From contig NZ_NKHF01000013.1 of the NCBI RefSeq assembly GCF_002744175.1, positions 1 to 39,068 on the forward strand: a stretch of DNA of 39,068 bases, written 5' to 3'. Origin of the DNA: Pseudoalteromonas piscicida (lineage in GTDB: Bacteria; Pseudomonadota; Gammaproteobacteria; Enterobacterales; Alteromonadaceae). The position numbers and the translations under genes were made by a program. The notes beneath the pieces were generated by a model. It was given only the letters and a program-made list of their open reading frames with translations. It made no database searches and was not told the DNA's origin. Positions 36,511-39,068 of this stretch are shown one piece after another. Numbering within the stretch: position 1 is the first letter of the stretch; each line of letters starts with the position of its first letter.

Positions 36511-38520
36511 ATGATGACCGATGAAATAACTGTTCTACCAGGCAGTGAATCTGCAATGACTTGTGGCGTAAACCTACCTCTTGGAACACTACTATTAAAT
36601 AGCGTATTTAAAGAAGAAGTAAGTGACGGAATGCCACTTACCTATTTAGAAAAGTCATACAAAAATATCAAAGGAACAAAAGCTGTATCACTAAACGAGA
36701 CTTTATATGATTCTACTTCCAGATTGTTCAAAACTGTTAGTGATTTTCAGAATTCAACTAAACGCTCGTATGGAGGCAAGCTTGCCTTTGGAGGGTTAAG
36801 CTTGGGCTCAGGTATCAAAATAACCAATACACAACGGTGCGTTCAAGAAGAAAGCAGAAGTTTTGCCATTCAAAATGGCCACCTTATCGCGTATCAATCA
36901 GAAAGAATTGATACAAGTATTACAAACGATGAGTTTATAAACGCATATAACAATTTACCAACACAATTAACTAGCGATAATTTTTCTCAATTTGAGACGT
37001 TTTTCGAAACATGGGGTACTCATTACGTAGTTAAAGGCAAATTTGGTGGCTTTTTCTCGATGATCACATATATAGATGAAAACGATATTACCCGCGAAAA
37101 CACCAAAAAGATTGAAAGAGACGTTTCTATTGGCTTTGAAAAAAACACAGACTCTGCAAGCTTTTCATCCGAACAAGCAAAAGAAAACATTGAGCGTAAT
37201 AGCGAGACTTTAAAAAATGTGTCAGTTCGTTACTTTAGCTTAGGAGGGGGAGAGCTTTCAAATTTAAATACTTTCTTAAGTAGCTGCCGCAAAAGCCCTG
37301 TGTTTATGCTCAATGATAGTGAATCGTCCACATGCGAGTTTGCACCGTTAAGCACCTTGATAAGCGACGATAAACGAGAAACAGCATTCAATGAAGCACT
37401 CAAAAAATATGCTGGCTTAGTCTATATGCGTAACGGTATGGTAGGTTCATACACACCTATTGATACATCTTTAAGTACACAAAGTGAACACTGCCAATTT
37501 GTATTATCAACATTTAGTAACTCCGCCGCAGATTGGATTGATAGTAACGGTACTATCAGTGTTAAAACCCCAGAACAATCCTCTATTGTTCGCTCATACG
37601 CGAGCATCAGCAGCTTTACAGACGACAAAAAACAATTTGATGAACTAGGCTTAACTTCTGGGTTTACACCATATCGAGCAAACGAACGCTACTTGGCAAC
37701 AAGCAATGTTAAATACCGAGGCCGTTCAAACCCAGAGCAGGTTTCAGCATACCGCTTTGGATACCCTGCGCTTTTAGGATTTGGTGACTGGCGCGACGAA
37801 ACAGGAACTTACCATGACGGCAGCGAAATCAATCTCACGATCGAACAAGATGGGTTTATCTCTTTTGCACTGTCTTTTCACAAAGAGTTTTTAAGCTCGC
37901 AACATAGAGGCTCTGTCAGTATTGTCGTATACGTTAATTCTGATGTTGCAACAGCTACAACTATCTTTGGTCCTAAAAAAGAAAGTGGCAATGTACTCGC
38001 ATCTTCATGTTCAGTGCCAGTGAAAACCAACGATACTGTTATCGCAAAAGTTATATTCAATGAATCTGATCCTACACTGCAAAAAGCGGGAATAAATATT
38101 GATTGGTCTTATATTCCAATGATATCCGAAGGTATTGCACACCTGGGCAGCCCTATTGCTCAAAGGAATGGCGTAAAAGTAGAGGCTGTAACTGACGGCT
38201 TCTTATCTGTTGTCTTAAATGCCCAAAGCACTGGCAACGTAAGCTGGAAGGCGGATGCTTTTTGCGCTAGAAATCCAGCAGAACTAATGACGCCTGAAGA
38301 AATGCGTAGAGATCCTTATAAAGCGTTAGAACTATCGTTGGTACACGCACATGCATCTCAAATTAAAACCCCCTACCCAACAAACACACCTTGGGCTTCT
38401 TTTCTGTTACCAATACCAAAAGGAAATTGGTATTTGGTGAGTGCAGATGGATACGATGGACACAAAAAGCTCGACAGCCTTCCAATTATTCAGTTCTACC
38501 CGTTACTAGCTATGGACTAG
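36511..38520 (+). CDS. MACPF (membrane attack complex/perforin) domain protein
   Basis: 669 residues. Residues 168-180, WGTHYVVKGKFGG, match the MACPF signature [YW]-G-[TS]-H-[FY]-x6-GG exactly. Flanking features fit the domain over about 40-305: an N-terminal helical region with SYKNIKG, TMH-like helix clusters with many Lys/Glu (197-237), a Gly-rich turn SLGGGELSN, then a Cys-containing end with PVFMLNDS and APLSTLI. The C-terminal half (310-669) is beta-rich without a domain I recognise. No signal peptide is visible, so release would need lysis or a non-classical route. Bacterial MACPF proteins are rare compared with eukaryotic perforins, and some form pores; activity here is inferred. The start ATG has AGAAAGGATAAT ahead of it. 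The gene looks more AT-rich than its left neighbour (judged by eye). Confidence 0.88.
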   Translation: MMTDEITVLPGSESAMTCGVNLPLGTLLLNSVFKEEVSDGMPLTYLEKSYKNIKGTKAVSLNETLYDSTSRLFKTVSDFQNSTKRSYGGKLAFGGLSLGSGIKITNTQRCVQEESRSFAIQNGHLIAYQSERIDTSITNDEFINAYNNLPTQLTSDNFSQFETFFETWGTHYVVKGKFGGFFSMITYIDENDITRENTKKIERDVSIGFEKNTDSASFSSEQAKENIERNSETLKNVSVRYFSLGGGELSNLNTFLSSCRKSPVFMLNDSESSTCEFAPLSTLISDDKRETAFNEALKKYAGLVYMRNGMVGSYTPIDTSLSTQSEHCQFVLSTFSNSAADWIDSNGTISVKTPEQSSIVRSYASISSFTDDKKQFDELGLTSGFTPYRANERYLATSNVKYRGRSNPEQVSAYRFGYPALLGFGDWRDETGTYHDGSEINLTIEQDGFISFALSFHKEFLSSQHRGSVSIVVYVNSDVATATTIFGPKKESGNVLASSCSVPVKTNDTVIAKVIFNESDPTLQKAGINIDWSYIPMISEGIAHLGSPIAQRNGVKVEAVTDGFLSVVLNAQSTGNVSWKADAFCARNPAELMTPEEMRRDPYKALELSLVHAHASQIKTPYPTNTPWASFLLPIPKGNWYLVSADGYDGHKKLDSLPIIQFYPLLAMD

Positions 38521-38562
38521 CAAGTTTAGTCTGTAAGCGTTAAAGGTTTTAGGCACAACTTA

Positions 38563-38591
38563 TTAATGGGTCAAATTATTTGGCCCATTAA
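38563..38591. terminator. Long hairpin downstream of the MACPF gene
   Basis: TTAATGGG (38563-38570) pairs perfectly with CCCATTAA (38584-38591), and the interior TCAAA/TTTGG adds near-perfect pairing. It begins about 43 bases past the MACPF stop. There is no T-run, so termination is uncertain. Confidence 0.5.
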
Positions 38592-38717
38592 GCAAAATGA
38601 GAGTATAAGTGATCGTTCCTGAAAATACTAACGGCATACTCAACACTTAAAATTTAACATATTATCAGAGTAAATATATCAAAATATTTTTCAAACATAC
38701 TAAGGTAATAATTCCAA

Positions 38718-39068
38718 TCATACACTAGTTAATTGCTGATTGTGCTTATGACAGGCTTTATAGGTTCTTAAATGCCAAAGGTAAGGTATATGCGCGGTGT
38801 TGCTTTAAACATTTAGTGCAAACAGGAATCCCAGACTTACGAAGCAACTGGCGAGGCACCAATAACCCACCACGAGAAACCGCCGTGATAGCACCAAACT
38901 GTGTATTACTGCGAAGCCAACATAAGTTAAGCGGCTCAGACGCTTCAACCCCCTGCTAGCTGCGCAACCAACCGCAGCGCTCGAACCCGAAAATTACTCG
39001 ATTGCGATGCCTTATACACATCAACCGATTGCAACTCATTTGGAAAAGCCCCTTCAAGCTCATGATCT
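38718..39068 (-). pseudogene. tniQ: TniQ/TnsD-family transposition protein, frameshifted and truncated (partial at window edge)
   Basis: Reading the minus strand from the window edge gives three joined segments. The first (to about 38950) ends after AQLAG at a G5 tract (38949-38953); one extra G breaks the frame. The second, in the next frame, reads EPLNLCWLRSNTQFG, then AVSRGG, LLVPRQLLRKSGIPVC and CTKC. The third starts where a TA pair has been lost near 38787-38791 and reads YLWHLRTYKACHKHN before a TGA at 38718. Joined, this gives the TniQ zinc-finger order CxxC ... YLWH ... CHxH with an IP-C-x-x-C lead, resembling TniQ of type I-F3 CRISPR-associated Tn7-like elements. The C-terminal half is missing. 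No cas genes or CRISPR array appear in the window. The gene name is by family resemblance. Confidence 0.75.

Noticed and set aside
38521..39068. CRISPR array next to the TniQ remnant
   Set aside because: I looked for regular short direct repeats with spacers on both strands and saw none; the array, if any, would lie beyond the edge.

Overview
The window looks like chromosome from a marine gammaproteobacterium of the Alteromonadales, most likely Pseudoalteromonas or a close relative. This is inferred from the moderately AT-rich DNA, compact operons, and the mix of families: RHS/Ig-repeat surface proteins, an HME-RND pump with DUF3240, an NtrC-type two-component system fused to an ABC exporter operon, and a TniQ relic. 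No rRNA, tRNA or CRISPR array was found.

Layout. Positions 1-4720 are a scarred surface-protein region. A secreted Fn3-repeat protein runs off the left edge. Divergent to it is a long Ig/Fn3-repeat gene of the RHS type, broken twice: one base is lost just after the signal peptide, and the C-terminus stops at the start of the RHS core. A decayed IS3-family orfA relic lies just downstream on the other strand. Positions 4750-8222 hold a membrane O-acyltransferase with an SGNH domain and an iron-dependent alcohol dehydrogenase. Positions 8282-14054 hold a metal-type RND efflux operon (adaptor, pump, DUF3240, cytochrome b) without an outer-membrane factor. It is divergent from a membrane-anchored LuxR-type regulator, with two phased repeats between them. 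Positions 14146-19724 hold a chemoreceptor, a HugZ-like flavin-fold protein, a GNAT acetyltransferase, and a MATE pump overlapping an AraC/GyrI-like regulator.

Positions 19957-21801 encode a secreted BNR_4-type beta-propeller, possibly a polysaccharide lyase, with a strong terminator. Positions 21924-28980 are a five-gene operon: HlyD adaptor, ABC ATPase, MacB/FtsX-type permease, sigma-54 response regulator and histidine kinase. A well-spaced sigma-54 promoter match lies just upstream, suggesting a self-regulating exporter. Then come an unrecognised membrane coiled-coil protein, a metallo-beta-lactamase-fold hydrolase, and a secreted Sel1-repeat protein.

Positions 33862-36344 hold a LysR regulator divergent from an MBL-fold protein that has lost all the histidines of its HxHxDH motif, overlapping a DsbA-family oxidoreductase. 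Positions 36511-38520 encode a MACPF (perforin-like) protein with an exact family signature. At the right edge, on the opposite strand, is a frameshifted TniQ/TnsD-family gene whose zinc-finger region resembles the TniQ of type I-F3 CRISPR-associated Tn7-like transposons. The MACPF gene may therefore be cargo of a dead transposon; this is inference.

The most interesting points are the MACPF gene beside the dead TniQ, the twice-broken RHS gene with its hidden IS relic, the self-contained sigma-54-controlled exporter, and the membrane-anchored regulator with phased sites at the RND operon.
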